64,000 nucleotides of DNA from Streptomyces sp. Tu6071. GTDB taxonomy: Bacteria; Actinomycetota; Actinomycetes; Streptomycetales; Streptomycetaceae. Below, in pieces: positions 42,463-52,334 of this stretch. The notes beneath the pieces were generated by a model, which saw nothing but the letters and a program-made list of their open reading frames with translations, was not told the DNA's origin and made no database searches. The DNA is taken from the NCBI RefSeq assembly GCF_000213055.1, contig NZ_CM001165.1, positions 4,114,945-4,178,944 on the forward strand. The letters run 5' to 3'. Position 1 is the first letter of the stretch; each line of letters begins with the position of its first letter. A program made the translations under genes and the position numbers.

Positions 42463-42909
42463 TCACGCCGAGGGGCTCGCGTCCGGGGTGTGTGCGGACA
42501 CGATCGTGCCCTGGGCCACCGCCACCAGGTTCTGCTTTCCGTCCTCCTCCACCGACCACACCTCGCAGCGGCACACCGCCTGTCGGCGCGTCGTCGCCAC
42601 CGCCTCCGCGCGGGCCGTGACGGTCGGACCCGTCGCCGGGCGGACGTAGTTGACCTTGAACTCGGCCGTCAGGGCGTCGCCGCCGAGGGCGAGGCCGCCC
42701 GCGAAGGTGAGGGCGTTGTCGGCGAGGTAGCTGAGGACGCCGCCGTGCACGAATCCGTGCTGCTGCCGCAGGTCGGGACGGTTGGCGATCCGGATCTCGG
42801 CCGCTCCGGGCGAGGCCGAGACCAGTTCGGCGCCGAGGAAGCGCGTGAAGGGCTGCGCGGCGAAGACGCGGCGGGCGAACTCTTCGGGCGAGGGGGCGTC
42901 TTCGGTCAT
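42463..42909 (-). CDS. PaaI-family hotdog-fold thioesterase
   Basis: A 148-residue acyl-CoA thioesterase-like protein. The PaaI signature QQHGFVHGGVLSYLADNALTFA (shortened here to HGFVHGGVLSYLADNAL) contains the catalytic Asp/His/Gly region, followed by LTAEFKVNYVRPATG and a beta-rich end VAVAQGTIV. It may hydrolyse aryl-CoA esters in aromatic catabolism; it is divergent from hpd of tyrosine catabolism, 282 bases away. ATG 42909 lies six bases after TATCTT on the same strand, a leaderless start. Confidence 0.93.
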   Translation of the reverse strand: MTEDAPSPEEFARRVFAAQPFTRFLGAELVSASPGAAEIRIANRPDLRQQHGFVHGGVLSYLADNALTFAGGLALGGDALTAEFKVNYVRPATGPTVTARAEAVATTRRQAVCRCEVWSVEEDGKQNLVAVAQGTIVSAHTPDASPSA

Positions 42910-43081
42910 GGCGCCAAGATAGCGGCGGGCGGAACCGGCGCCCCGTCGTCCGCCGCCCCACGCCTGGCCCGCCCCCGCGCCTGGCCCGCCCCGCACCGGG
43001 CCTGGCCGGTCCATGCCCCGCGCCTGCCCCACCCCGCCCCGTCCCTGTTCCGCTAAGTGCACACGTCCGGCAGGTTTGAGT

Positions 43082-43094
43082 GGACACTTTGTCC
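43082..43094. promoter_or_regulatory. GGACA-CTT-TGTCC dyad upstream of hpd
   Basis: A perfect 5-bp inverted repeat in the 282-bp divergent spacer between the thioesterase and hpd. It may be an operator for a tyrosine-pathway regulator, which is not encoded in the window next to it. Confidence 0.5.
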
Positions 43095-43125
43095 GTCCCC
43101 GACCCCCGGCGACTGGGCAAGGTGA

Positions 43126-44397
<1,272 letters not shown>

Positions 44398-44424
44398 GGG
44401 GACCGTTCGGCGCTTGCCGGGGCG

Positions 44425-44500
44425 GGGCCCGTGGGGCTCCGCCCCGGGCCCGTTCGTGGGGCTCCGCCCCACACCCCGCTCAAACGCCGGAGGGGCTCCG
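44425..44500. repeat. REP-like GTGGGGCTCCGCCCCAC element after hpd
   Basis: Two hairpins, GGGCCC-GT-GGGGC-TCC-GCCCC-GGGCCC (44425-44451) and GTGGGGC-TCC-GCCCCAC (44456-44472), are followed by CAAACGCCGGAGGGGCT (44481-44497). This combination is a well-known repeated intergenic motif in streptomycetes. It begins 27 bases past the hpd stop and may act as terminator. The unit is related to the array at 31.0-31.6 kb. Confidence 0.85.
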
Positions 44501-44533
44501 TGAGGGTGGCGCCTCGGGCCTCATAGTGGCCCC

Positions 44534-44914
44534 ATGCGCCGCACCCTGCACCGCTCCGGTCCCGCCTCCGCCGCCCTCGTCGCCGAGCGCTACGCCGACT
44601 TCGCCCGCTGGCCCGAGTGGTCCCCGCAGATCCGGGGCGTCGAGACGGAGGGCGAACGGCTCGCCAGCGGGGCCACCGGGACGGTGCGCGGGCCGCTCGG
44701 GGTACGGGTCCGCTTCCGCGTGGAGCAAGTGGCGGGCGCGGACTGGTCGTGGGTGGTCCGGCTGGGGCCCGTACGGCTGCGCCTCGAACACGGCGTACGG
44801 GCGCTGCGCGGCGGCGGCTCGGTGACGCGCCTCGCGCTCGCGGGCCCCGCTCCGTACGTCCTCGCCTACGAGCCGCCGGCCCGTCTCGCGCTCGCCCGCC
44901 TCGTACGGGAGTGA
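44534..44914 (+). CDS. SRPBCC-family small protein
   Basis: A 126-residue protein with SRPBCC features (ALVAERYADFARWPEWSPQI, the conserved WPEWSP patch, TGTVRGPLGVRVRFRVEQV). It probably binds a small hydrophobic ligand. ATG 44534 has no RBS; TAGTGG lies four bases upstream. The second half is Leu/Ala/Arg-rich and less conserved-looking. No operon partner. Confidence 0.82.
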   Translation: MRRTLHRSGPASAALVAERYADFARWPEWSPQIRGVETEGERLASGATGTVRGPLGVRVRFRVEQVAGADWSWVVRLGPVRLRLEHGVRALRGGGSVTRLALAGPAPYVLAYEPPARLALARLVRE

Positions 44915-45064
44915 GCCGCGCACGTGACCTGTCCCACAATCCGAGTGCCCCGCACGGGCCTGGGCAAGGTCGGTAGGGAGTGGCACCGGGTGCCGCGTGC
45001 GGCTCGGTGGCTGTGCAGGACGTCTCAGCAGCCGATACGTACCGGGCGAAAACCGGCCGCTCGC

Positions 45065-45100
45065 TAAACTGAGCCGATCGCAGGACTGACTATCGAGGAG
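45065..45100 (+). promoter_or_regulatory. -10 box and RBS of ask
   Basis: TAAACT (45065-45070) is a TANNNT -10 candidate and GAGGAG (45095-45100) is the RBS, seven bases before GTG 45108. I see no lysine-riboswitch or attenuator structure in the 193-bp spacer. Confidence 0.6.
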
Positions 45101-45107
45101 CGCGCAC

Positions 45108-46376
45108 GTGGGCCTTGTCGTGCAGAAGTACGGAGGCTCATCCGTTGCCGATGCCGAAGGCATCAAGCGGGTCGCCAAGCGGATCGTGGAAGCCAAGAAG
45201 AACGGCCATCAGGTCGTTGTCGTGGTGTCCGCGATGGGTGACACGACGGACGAGTTGATCGATCTCGCGGAACAGGTGTCCCCGATGCCTCCCGGCCGCG
45301 AGATGGACATGCTGCTGACCGCGGGAGAGCGGATCTCCATGGCGCTGCTCGCCATGGCGATCAAAAACCTGGGGCACGAGGCGCAGTCCTTCACAGGCAG
45401 CCAGGCCGGGGTGATCACCGACAGCTCCCACGGCAAGGCGCGCATCATCGACGTCACGCCCGGCCGTATCCGTACGGCCGTGGACGAGGGCAACATCGCC
45501 ATCGTGGCCGGTTTCCAGGGCGTGTCCCAGGAGAAGAAGGACATCACCACGCTGGGCCGCGGCGGCTCGGACACGACCGCCGTCGCGCTCGCGGCGGCGC
45601 TCGACGCCGAAGTCTGCGAGATCTACACGGACGTCGACGGCGTGTTCACCGCCGACCCGCGGGTGGTGAAGAAGGCCCGCAAGATCGACCACATCGGCTA
45701 CGAGGACATGCTGGAGCTGGCAAGCTCCGGGTCGAAGGTGCTGCTCCACCGCTGCGTGGAGTACGCCCGCCGGTACGACATCCCGATCCACGTCCGCTCC
45801 TCCTTCTCGGGGCTCCAGGGCACGTGGGTCGGCCGAACGCAGGGGAACGAAGCCATGGAGCAGGCACTCATCTCCGGGGTGGCGCACGACACCTCCGAGG
45901 CGAAGATCACCGTCGTCGGGGTGCCGGACAAGCCGGGCGAGGCCGCCGCGATCTTCCGCGCGATCGCGGGCGCCGAGGTCAACATCGACATGGTGGTGCA
46001 GAACGTCTCCGCCGCCTCCACGGGCCTCACCGACATCTCCTTCACCCTCCCCAAGTCCGAGGGCCGCAAGGCGGTCGACGCCCTGGAGAAGCTCAAGGCC
46101 ACCGTCGCCTTCGAGTCGCTGCGCTACGACGACCAGATCGCGAAGATCTCCCTCGTCGGCGCCGGCATGAAGACCAACCCGGGCGTCACGGCGACCTTCT
46201 TCGAGGCGCTGAGCCGCGCGAACGTCAACATCGAGCTGATCTCGACCTCCGAGATCCGCATCTCGGTCGTGACGCGCGCCGACGACGTCAACGAGGCGGT
46301 ACGCGCCGTGCACACCGCCTTCGGTCTCGACAGCGACAGCGACGAGGCCGTGGTCTACGGGGGCACCGGGCGATGA
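45108..46376 (+). CDS. ask: Aspartate kinase (alpha subunit; internal start for beta)
   Basis: A 422-residue kinase that phosphorylates aspartate, the first step to lysine, threonine, methionine and diaminopimelate. Seen: [60 protein letters not shown], and two ACT domains ([39 protein letters not shown]) for feedback inhibition by lysine and threonine. An in-frame ATG at 45855 (residue 250), preceded by AGGGGAACGAAGCC, begins the ACT half with [11 protein letters not shown], matching the known separately translated beta subunit (173 residues) of alpha2beta2 actinobacterial enzymes. Followed 40 bases later by asd. Confidence 0.98.
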   Translation: MGLVVQKYGGSSVADAEGIKRVAKRIVEAKKNGHQVVVVVSAMGDTTDELIDLAEQVSPMPPGREMDMLLTAGERISMALLAMAIKNLGHEAQSFTGSQAGVITDSSHGKARIIDVTPGRIRTAVDEGNIAIVAGFQGVSQEKKDITTLGRGGSDTTAVALAAALDAEVCEIYTDVDGVFTADPRVVKKARKIDHIGYEDMLELASSGSKVLLHRCVEYARRYDIPIHVRSSFSGLQGTWVGRTQGNEAMEQALISGVAHDTSEAKITVVGVPDKPGEAAAIFRAIAGAEVNIDMVVQNVSAASTGLTDISFTLPKSEGRKAVDALEKLKATVAFESLRYDDQIAKISLVGAGMKTNPGVTATFFEALSRANVNIELISTSEIRISVVTRADDVNEAVRAVHTAFGLDSDSDEAVVYGGTGR

Positions 46377-46416
46377 CCCACCCGCACGGGCCGCACGGCG
46401 CACGCACGGAGGTGCC

Positions 46417-47496
46417 GTGACCGGGCGGCCCGTGCTCGCCGTGGTCGGCGCCACCGGAATCGCCGGTGGCGCCGTTCTCGGCATCCTCAGCCAGCACGCC
46501 GACATCTGGGGCGAGATCCGTCTCGTCGCCTCCGCCCGCTCCGCCGGGCGCGTCCTGAGCGTGCGCGGCACGCCCAACCGGGTCCACGCGCTGGAGCCCG
46601 GCGTCTTCGACGGCGTCGACCTCGCGCTCTTCCTCGTGCCCGAGGACGTCGCGGAGAAGTGGGCGCCGCGCGCCGTCGAGGCGGGCGCCGTCGTCGTCGA
46701 CACCTCCCCGGCCTTCCGCACCGATCCCGACGTGCCGCTCGTCGTGCCCGAGGTCAACCCGCACGCGGTACGCGCCAGGCCGCGCGGCATCGTCGCCGCG
46801 CCCCAGTGCACGACCCTCGCCATGATCGTCGCGCTCGGCGCGCTGCACGCCGAGTTCTGCCTCACGGGCCTCGTCGTCTCCACGTACGAGGCCGTCAGCG
46901 CGGCGGGACGCGCGGGCACCGAGGCCCTGTGGGGCCAGCTCGGGACGCTCGTCGCCGAGGAACGGCGCGCGAGCGGCGCGGGCACCCCCGCCCCCGGTAC
47001 GGCGCCGGGCGACGTACGCCGCGTGCTCGGCCGGGACAGCGGGCCCTTCCCCGACCCCGTCGCGCTCAACGTCGTGCCCTGGACCGGCGCGTACGCCGCC
47101 GACGGGTGGACCACGACCGAGCGGATGCTCCGCGACGAGCCCCGCCGCGTCCTCGGCCTCCCCGGGCTCCCCGTCTCCGCGACCTGCGTGCGCGTCCCCG
47201 TCGTCACGACCCACTCGCTCACCGTCCACGCCCGCTTCGAGCACGCCGTCTCGGCCGGGCGTGCCCGCGAGATCCTCGCCACGGCACCCGGTGTCGTCCT
47301 CATCGACGACCCCGAGCACGGCGAGTACCCGACGCCCGTGGACGCGGCGGGGACCGATCCGGCGTGGGTCGGGCGCGTGCGCGCGGACGCCGACGACCCG
47401 CACGCGCTCGACTTCTTCGTGTGCGCCGACAATGTGCGCAAGGGAAGAGCGCTCAACGCGGTGCAGATCGCCGAGCTGGTCGTGGGAGCCCGCTGA
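46417..47496 (+). CDS. asd: Aspartate-semialdehyde dehydrogenase-like protein with altered active-site motifs
   Basis: A 359-residue protein of the Asd family, which reduces aspartyl phosphate with NADPH. The NADP loop VVGATGIAGGAVLGIL and SARSAGRVLSVRG are normal. Cys131, Arg259 (CVRVPV) and His266 (THSLTVH) align with the catalytic Cys, Arg and His. However the usual NPNCTT reads APQCTT, the usual YQAVSG(A)G reads YEAVSAAG (catalytic Gln becomes Glu158, 27 residues from Cys as in E. coli), and DNSSAFR reads DTSPAFR. GTG 46417 has the RBS GGAGG. Operon position after ask supports asd; activity may be reduced or changed, with another asd elsewhere. Confidence 0.85.
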   Translation: MTGRPVLAVVGATGIAGGAVLGILSQHADIWGEIRLVASARSAGRVLSVRGTPNRVHALEPGVFDGVDLALFLVPEDVAEKWAPRAVEAGAVVVDTSPAFRTDPDVPLVVPEVNPHAVRARPRGIVAAPQCTTLAMIVALGALHAEFCLTGLVVSTYEAVSAAGRAGTEALWGQLGTLVAEERRASGAGTPAPGTAPGDVRRVLGRDSGPFPDPVALNVVPWTGAYAADGWTTTERMLRDEPRRVLGLPGLPVSATCVRVPVVTTHSLTVHARFEHAVSAGRAREILATAPGVVLIDDPEHGEYPTPVDAAGTDPAWVGRVRADADDPHALDFFVCADNVRKGRALNAVQIAELVVGAR

Positions 47497-47930
47497 CGGG
47501 ACCCGCTGACGGGACCCGCTGACGGGGCGTGAGCGGGGGCTGTGCAGGGCGAACGCGCGGGGAGACGCGGGGCGTGCGCGCGCGGGGCGTACGTCCCCCT
47601 CCTCCCGAAATATGGGCCCGCTGTGACGAATTTGTGATGTTCCCGTGTGCAACTGTGCCCCGGTCGCCCTTGTGCCGCCTCGCCTCCACAACGGACGATG
47701 CGAGTCCGTCCCCCCGCAACCGCGCACGGTGGACCCGACGTCTCCCCCCACACCAGGAACGCCGCACGGTCCCCACGACGCGAGGGGCGCACGGGGGCGC
47801 GAGCACGGGGGTGTTCCGACACGGGGAGGAAGAAGCGGGTGCGGGTGAGGGTGAGGGGGGCGGAAGGGGCCGGTCCGCGGCGTCTCGGATCGCCGTACAA
47901 CCCCGAGGGGGTCAGCGGTGTCAAACAACC
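47497..47930. other. Gene-free spacer before the sigma factor gene
   Basis: This 434-bp spacer starts with three copies of GCTGACGGGACCC/GCTGACGGGGC (about 47491-47527). An AT-richer patch (GAAATATGGG, GACGAATTTGTGATG at about 47607-47640) probably holds the sigma-gene promoter. No gene can be supported in it; the many frames are shadows. Confidence 0.45.
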
Positions 47931-48605
47931 GTGGCTGAGGTTCTCGAATTCACGACGGCGCGCGTGGCGCCCCTCCCGCTGCGTCCCCCGGGACGCCGCA
48001 GGCCGGTCCGCGCCCCCGGCACCATGCCGGTGATCGCGCCGATGCCCCTGACCAGGCCCTCCGTTCCGCGGCAGCGGGCCGCTGACGAGACGGACGCGGA
48101 GGCCCCGGCGGTCGGTACGACCGTCGACCACCTCACCGAGACGTACCGCGCCCACTACCGCTCGCTGCTCGGCCTCGCCGCGCTCCTCCTGGACGACACC
48201 GCCTCGTGCGAGGACGTCGTGCAGGAGGCGTTCATCCGCGTGCACTCGGCGCGCAAGCGGGTCCGTGATCCCGAGAAGACCCTCGCCTACCTGCGCCAGA
48301 CCGTCGTGAACCTCTCGCGGTCCACGCTGCGCCGCCGCATCCTCGGCCTCAAGCTCCTCTCGAAGCCGATGCCGGACATGGCGAGCGCGGAGGAGGGGGC
48401 GTACGACCTCCTGGAGCGGGACGACCTCATCAAGGCCATGCGCGGGCTCCAGCGCAGGCAGCGGGAGGTGCTCGTGCTGCGGTACTTCGCCGATATGACG
48501 GAGGCGCAGGTCGCCGAGACGCTCGGCGTCTCGGTCGGCTCCGTGAAGGCGTACGGCTCGCGCGGCATCGCCGCGCTGCGCGTCGCGATGGGAGCCGTGA
48601 CGTGA
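47931..48605 (+). CDS. SigE-family ECF RNA polymerase sigma factor
   Basis: A 224-residue sigma factor. Region 2: YRAHYRSLLGLAALLLDD, CEDVVQEAFIRVHSA, LAYLRQTVVNLSRSTLRRR. Region 4: GLQRRQREVLVLRYFADM, TEAQVAETLGVSVGSVKAYGSRG. This is the SigE-like ECF group of streptomycetes, not the cell-envelope sigma-E itself. GTG 47931 matches an N-terminus starting VAEVLEFTTARVAPL; GAGGGGG lies 11 bases upstream; the ATG of MPVIAPMP at about 48024 is an alternative. It overlaps the downstream membrane-protein gene by four bases (GTGA). Confidence 0.93.
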   Translation: MAEVLEFTTARVAPLPLRPPGRRRPVRAPGTMPVIAPMPLTRPSVPRQRAADETDAEAPAVGTTVDHLTETYRAHYRSLLGLAALLLDDTASCEDVVQEAFIRVHSARKRVRDPEKTLAYLRQTVVNLSRSTLRRRILGLKLLSKPMPDMASAEEGAYDLLERDDLIKAMRGLQRRQREVLVLRYFADMTEAQVAETLGVSVGSVKAYGSRGIAALRVAMGAVT

Positions 48606-50164
48606 CGGCGGGCGACGGCACACGGCGGGACGGGGCCCAGCGGGACGCGGGCCGGAAGGACGGGGCTCGGAGGGATGGGGCTCGGGATGAGAAGGGCGCG
48701 GCGGTGAGCGGCGGCAGGACACCGGGGGCGGCAGGAGCTTCGGGGGCGCCGGGGGAGGGGGAGACGCGGGAGATCCCGGCGCTTCCCGAGGAAGCCGGGC
48801 CGGCGGACGCGGTGGCGGCTGATCCGGGGGCGGCGGCACCGGGACCGGTGGATTCGACGGGTGCGGGTGCGGGATCGGCGGACGTGGGGGCGGCGGAGCG
48901 TCCTTCGGCGGCGGATTCCCCGGCGGCGGACGGGTCCTCAGAGGGCAGGTCCCGGGCGGAGGCGGCTTCGGTCGACGACTCCCCGGCCGACGCGTCCTCA
49001 GCCGACGGGTCTCCGGCCGGTGCGTCCCCTTCCGACGACTCCCCCGCGGACCCCACCCGCGCGAACTCCTCTCCCGCGGACCCCACCCCCCCGAACTCCG
49101 CCCCCGCGGACCCCGCTTCGCCCGATTCCTCCTTCGGTGAGGACGAATTGCGCGCGTTGTTCCACGGTGCGGTGGACGGGCTCGCGCCCGGTGAGGGGAC
49201 GCTCGACCGGCTCCAGGCCGCCGTGCCCGCCCGCCGGGCCCGCAAGCGGCAGACGCTCGTCGGGGTCGCGGCGGCCGTGATCCTCCTCGGCACGGCGATC
49301 CCCGCGGCCGTCCACGTCGCGGCGGCGCCCGGCCACGAGGCCGACCCGGCGATGGCGGGCAGCAGCCAGGACGCGCACACCCCGACCTCGGCCGAGACGA
49401 AGCGGCCCAAGAGCCCCGAGCACGTGGAGGGCGGCGGCCGGAGCGCGTCGCCGCACTCCTCCGCGAGCGGCGGGCACCGGGGCGGCGCGAGCGGTTCGCC
49501 GGACCCGGAGACGCACTCCTCCGCCGGTACGGTCCTCGCCGAGGCCCCCCGCTGCGAGCCCACCCAGCTCGGCGACGCTGCCGCCGACCGGGGCACCCCG
49601 GCCGCCGACGGCACCGTCTACGGCAGCTTCCGCGTCGCGAACATCTCCGGCGAGAAGTGTGCCGTCACCTCGCCGGGCCAGGTGCAGGTCGCGGTCGTGG
49701 GCGGCACGTCCCGTACGACCGTGCCCGTCGTCCAGCACCAGGACGGCGACGCGGCCGGCGGACTCCCCGGCACCTCGCAGTCGGTGCGGGCGCTGCTGCT
49801 CGACCCGGGTCAGTCGTACGAGGTGCGGTTCGCGTTCGTACCGGACAGCACGTGTCCGACCGGCGGACCGACGCAGGGCCCCGGCGACCCCGACCCCTCG
49901 TCGCCGCCCCCGGTCGAGACGTCCCAGCCCCCCGCCGAGAGCGGCGGCTCGGGCGCGGGCTCGACGCCCGACAACTCGGCGGCGCTCGACCAGACCACGA
50001 CCCAGTTCACCCGGAGCGTCCCGCTCGACGACACCCCCGCGACCGGCACGGTCGAGGTCACCCACAACGCGGCCCCGGGCGGCCCCGTCACCAACACGAC
50101 GATCCCGGAGTCCTGCCCCGGCACGGTCTACCGCACGGGCCTCCTCCCGGCGAACGGCGGCTGA
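48602..50164 (+). CDS. Single-pass membrane protein coupled to the sigma factor (possible anti-sigma)
   Basis: A 520-residue protein. Residues 1-180 are disordered, Asp/Ser/Pro/Ala-rich (repeats like DDSPADPT and SSPADPTPPNSAPADPA). A short helical segment (ELRALFHGAVDGLAPGEGTL, RLQAAVPARRARKRQ) leads to one membrane helix (TLVGVAAAVILLGTAIPAAVHVA, about 216-240) and an extracellular domain with Cys (RCEPTQLGD, EKCAVTS, STCPTGG, ESCPG) of DUF4232-like character. The four-base overlap with the sigma gene and the layout suggest a membrane regulator that holds the sigma factor; no ZAS zinc motif is seen. Inference from context. Confidence 0.88.
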   Translation: MTAGDGTRRDGAQRDAGRKDGARRDGARDEKGAAVSGGRTPGAAGASGAPGEGETREIPALPEEAGPADAVAADPGAAAPGPVDSTGAGAGSADVGAAERPSAADSPAADGSSEGRSRAEAASVDDSPADASSADGSPAGASPSDDSPADPTRANSSPADPTPPNSAPADPASPDSSFGEDELRALFHGAVDGLAPGEGTLDRLQAAVPARRARKRQTLVGVAAAVILLGTAIPAAVHVAAAPGHEADPAMAGSSQDAHTPTSAETKRPKSPEHVEGGGRSASPHSSASGGHRGGASGSPDPETHSSAGTVLAEAPRCEPTQLGDAAADRGTPAADGTVYGSFRVANISGEKCAVTSPGQVQVAVVGGTSRTTVPVVQHQDGDAAGGLPGTSQSVRALLLDPGQSYEVRFAFVPDSTCPTGGPTQGPGDPDPSSPPPVETSQPPAESGGSGAGSTPDNSAALDQTTTQFTRSVPLDDTPATGTVEVTHNAAPGGPVTNTTIPESCPGTVYRTGLLPANGG

Positions 50165-50220
50165 GGGACGGCTGACGCACGGCGGCCCCGGGCGCGGCGG
50201 CCCCCCGTAGGGTCCTCTCC

Positions 50221-51051
50221 ATGAAGGCACTCGTATCGGTGGACATGGAGGGGATCTCGGGGGTCGTGCACGGCACCGAGACCAGCCCGGCGGGGTACGA
50301 CTACGCGCGGGCCCGCGCCGCGATGACGGCGGAGGCGAACAGCGTCGTGGCCGGGGTCCTCGACGCCGAGCCGGACGCCGAGGTGTGGGTCGCCGACGCG
50401 CACGGCACCTTCCGCAACCTGCTCCCGGAGCAACTCGACCGCAGGGCCCGGCTGGTACGGGGCAAGCCGCGCCCGCTCGGGATGCTCGGCGGTCTCGACG
50501 CGGACACCGACGCCGTCCTCTTCGTCGGCTACCACGCCCGCGCGGGCCGGGGTCCCGCCGTGCTCGCGCACACCATGACGGACGGCCTCCTCGACGTACG
50601 GATCGGCGGGCGCTCCCTCGGCGAGATCGGCCTCAACGCGGGGATGGCCGGGCACCTCGGCGTCCCCGTCGTGCTCCTCGGCGGCGACGACGCCGCGTGC
50701 GCCGAACTGCGCGCGCTGGTCCCCGAGGCCCGTACCGTCGCGGTGAAGCAGGCCCTCGCCCTGGGCGCGGCCGTCACGCTCCACCCGGACGAGGCCGGGG
50801 AGCGGCTGCGCCGGGCCGCCGCCGAGGCGATCGCGCGGCGCGCGGAGGTCCCGCCGCTGGCCCACCGGGGCCCGCTCGCCGTCGAGGTGGACCTCGCCTC
50901 GCCGACCACGGCCGACCTCGCCACCCTCGTCCCCGGCGTCTCGCGCCGCGAGGGCGAGGGCCGCACAGTCGCCTTCACCTCCGCCGACTACGCCGAGGCG
51001 TACCGCCTGCTCCTGCTCCTGGCGCAGCTCACGACCATCACGCCGGCGTAG
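50221..51051 (+). CDS. dppA: M55-family D-aminopeptidase (DppA-like)
   Basis: A 276-residue zinc peptidase that releases D-amino acids from short peptides, for example D-Ala peptides from cell-wall turnover. Seen: MKALVSVDMEGISGVVHG (metal-binding Asp8 and Glu10), VWVADAHGTFRNL (metal Asp/His), FVGYHARAGRGP (His), MTDGLLDVRIGGRSLGEIGLN and the YRLLLLLAQL end. ATG 50221 lies seven bases after TAGGGT (50208-50213), a leaderless start. No dpp transporter follows; the next genes import iron. Confidence 0.95.
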   Translation: MKALVSVDMEGISGVVHGTETSPAGYDYARARAAMTAEANSVVAGVLDAEPDAEVWVADAHGTFRNLLPEQLDRRARLVRGKPRPLGMLGGLDADTDAVLFVGYHARAGRGPAVLAHTMTDGLLDVRIGGRSLGEIGLNAGMAGHLGVPVVLLGGDDAACAELRALVPEARTVAVKQALALGAAVTLHPDEAGERLRRAAAEAIARRAEVPPLAHRGPLAVEVDLASPTTADLATLVPGVSRREGEGRTVAFTSADYAEAYRLLLLLAQLTTITPA

Positions 51052-51180
51052 CGGGCGGGGAACCGCCGCTCCCCAGGGTCCGGCGTCCCCGCCGCCGGGC
51101 CTCGCCCCCCACCGGGCCTTGCCCGCTGCCGAGCCCCGTTCCGGCGGGAGCCCCGCTCCGGCGCCGCAGGTGGCAAGGCG

Positions 51181-51199
51181 TAAGGTAAGCCTTCCCTAC
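51181..51199. promoter_or_regulatory. Iron box (DmdR/IdeR-type operator)
   Basis: TAAGGTAAGCCTTCCCTAC matches the DmdR/IdeR consensus TTAGGTTAGGCTAACCTAA at 13 of 19 positions by my count. It lies 35 bases before the siderophore-binding protein gene, where the iron-loaded repressor would block transcription. Confidence 0.7.
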
Positions 51200-51233
51200 C
51201 TAGTTGACAGTTGAACCACAGCAAGGAACCCCC

Positions 51234-52292
51234 ATGTCTTTTCGGCGCCGTTCCACGGCCGCGGCGGCTCTCGCCGTCGTCGCCGCCCTGTCCCTGACGG
51301 CGTGCGGCGGCGACGACTCCGGCGACGGGAAGAGCGCGAGCGGCAACTCCTCGGCCGCCGCGGGCAAGAAGGACTCGAAGTCCGTCGCGCAGGGCGGCAA
51401 GGACTTCGGCGACGCCGCCGCGCAGACCGCCGCGCTCGGCACCGACGCGAAGGCCGGGCAGTTCCCGCGCACCGTCAAGCACGCGATGGGCAGCACCGAG
51501 ATCAAGTCCGCGCCCCAGCGCGTCGTCGTCCTCGACGTCGGCGAGCTGGACAACGTCGTCTCGCTCGGCATCAAGCCCGTGGGCCTCGCCCCCACCGAGG
51601 GCTCGCCCGAGCTGCCCTCGTACCTCAAGGGCAAGGCGGGCAGGCCGGAGAACATCGGCACCATCAACAGCCTCAACCTGGAGGCCATCGCCGCGCTCAA
51701 GCCCGACCTCATCCTCGGCAGCCAGCTCCGCGCCGCGAACTCCTACGACGAGCTGTCGAAGATCGCCCCGACCGTCTTTTCGATCCGCCCCGGGTTCACG
51801 TGGAAGGAGAACTACCTCCTCAACGCCGCCGCGCTCGACAAGACCGCCGAGGCGAAGGCGAACCTCGCCGCCTACGACAAGCGCGCGAAGGCCCTCGGCG
51901 CCAAGCTCGGCGCCCACAAGCCGACCGTCTCGATGGTCCGTTACATGCCCGACGGCGTCATCCGCCTCTACGCGAACGACTCCTTCATCGGCACGATCCT
52001 CAAGGACGTCGGCATCCCGCGCCCGAAGAACCAGGACATCGCGGACCTCGCCGCCGAGATCAGCGCCGAGAACATCGACAAGGCCGACGCCGACTGGATC
52101 TTCACGGGCGTCTACGGCGACCCGAAGGCCACCGACAAGTCCAAGGCCCAGGGCAACCCGCTGTGGAAGAACCTCAAGGCCGTCAAGGACGGGCACGCCT
52201 TCGACGTCCCCGACGAGACCTGGTACCTGGGCCTCGGGGTCACGGCCGCGAACGCCGTGCTGGACGACCTCGACAAGCACCTGACGGCCTGA
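51234..52292 (+). CDS. Iron-siderophore ABC transporter, substrate-binding lipoprotein
   Basis: A 352-residue lipoprotein (signal STAAAALAVVAALSLTACGG with lipobox LTAC) of the FhuD/FepB class that captures ferric siderophores outside the membrane. Seen: RVVVLDVGELDNVVSLGIKP, NLEAIAALKPDLILGSQL, PTVFSIRPGFTWKEN and a C-terminal ETWYLGLGVTAANAVLDDL. A Ser/Ala/Lys-rich linker follows the Cys. ATG 51234 has AGGAACCC nine bases upstream. First gene of a four-gene iron-regulated operon with two permeases and an ATPase. Confidence 0.95.
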   Translation: MSFRRRSTAAAALAVVAALSLTACGGDDSGDGKSASGNSSAAAGKKDSKSVAQGGKDFGDAAAQTAALGTDAKAGQFPRTVKHAMGSTEIKSAPQRVVVLDVGELDNVVSLGIKPVGLAPTEGSPELPSYLKGKAGRPENIGTINSLNLEAIAALKPDLILGSQLRAANSYDELSKIAPTVFSIRPGFTWKENYLLNAAALDKTAEAKANLAAYDKRAKALGAKLGAHKPTVSMVRYMPDGVIRLYANDSFIGTILKDVGIPRPKNQDIADLAAEISAENIDKADADWIFTGVYGDPKATDKSKAQGNPLWKNLKAVKDGHAFDVPDETWYLGLGVTAANAVLDDLDKHLTA

Positions 52293-52334
52293 GGCCGGCG
52301 GACGGCGAGCGACGAGCGCGAGGGGAAGGACGTC

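Noticed and set aside
44915..45107. Lysine riboswitch before ask
   Set aside because: The spacer is too short and lacks the five-helix core; only a -10 box and RBS are seen.
45138..48839. A reverse-strand open frame of 1233 codons opposite ask, asd and the sigma factor
   Set aside because: GC-rich third positions remove stops on the antisense strand. The forward frames are certain genes.
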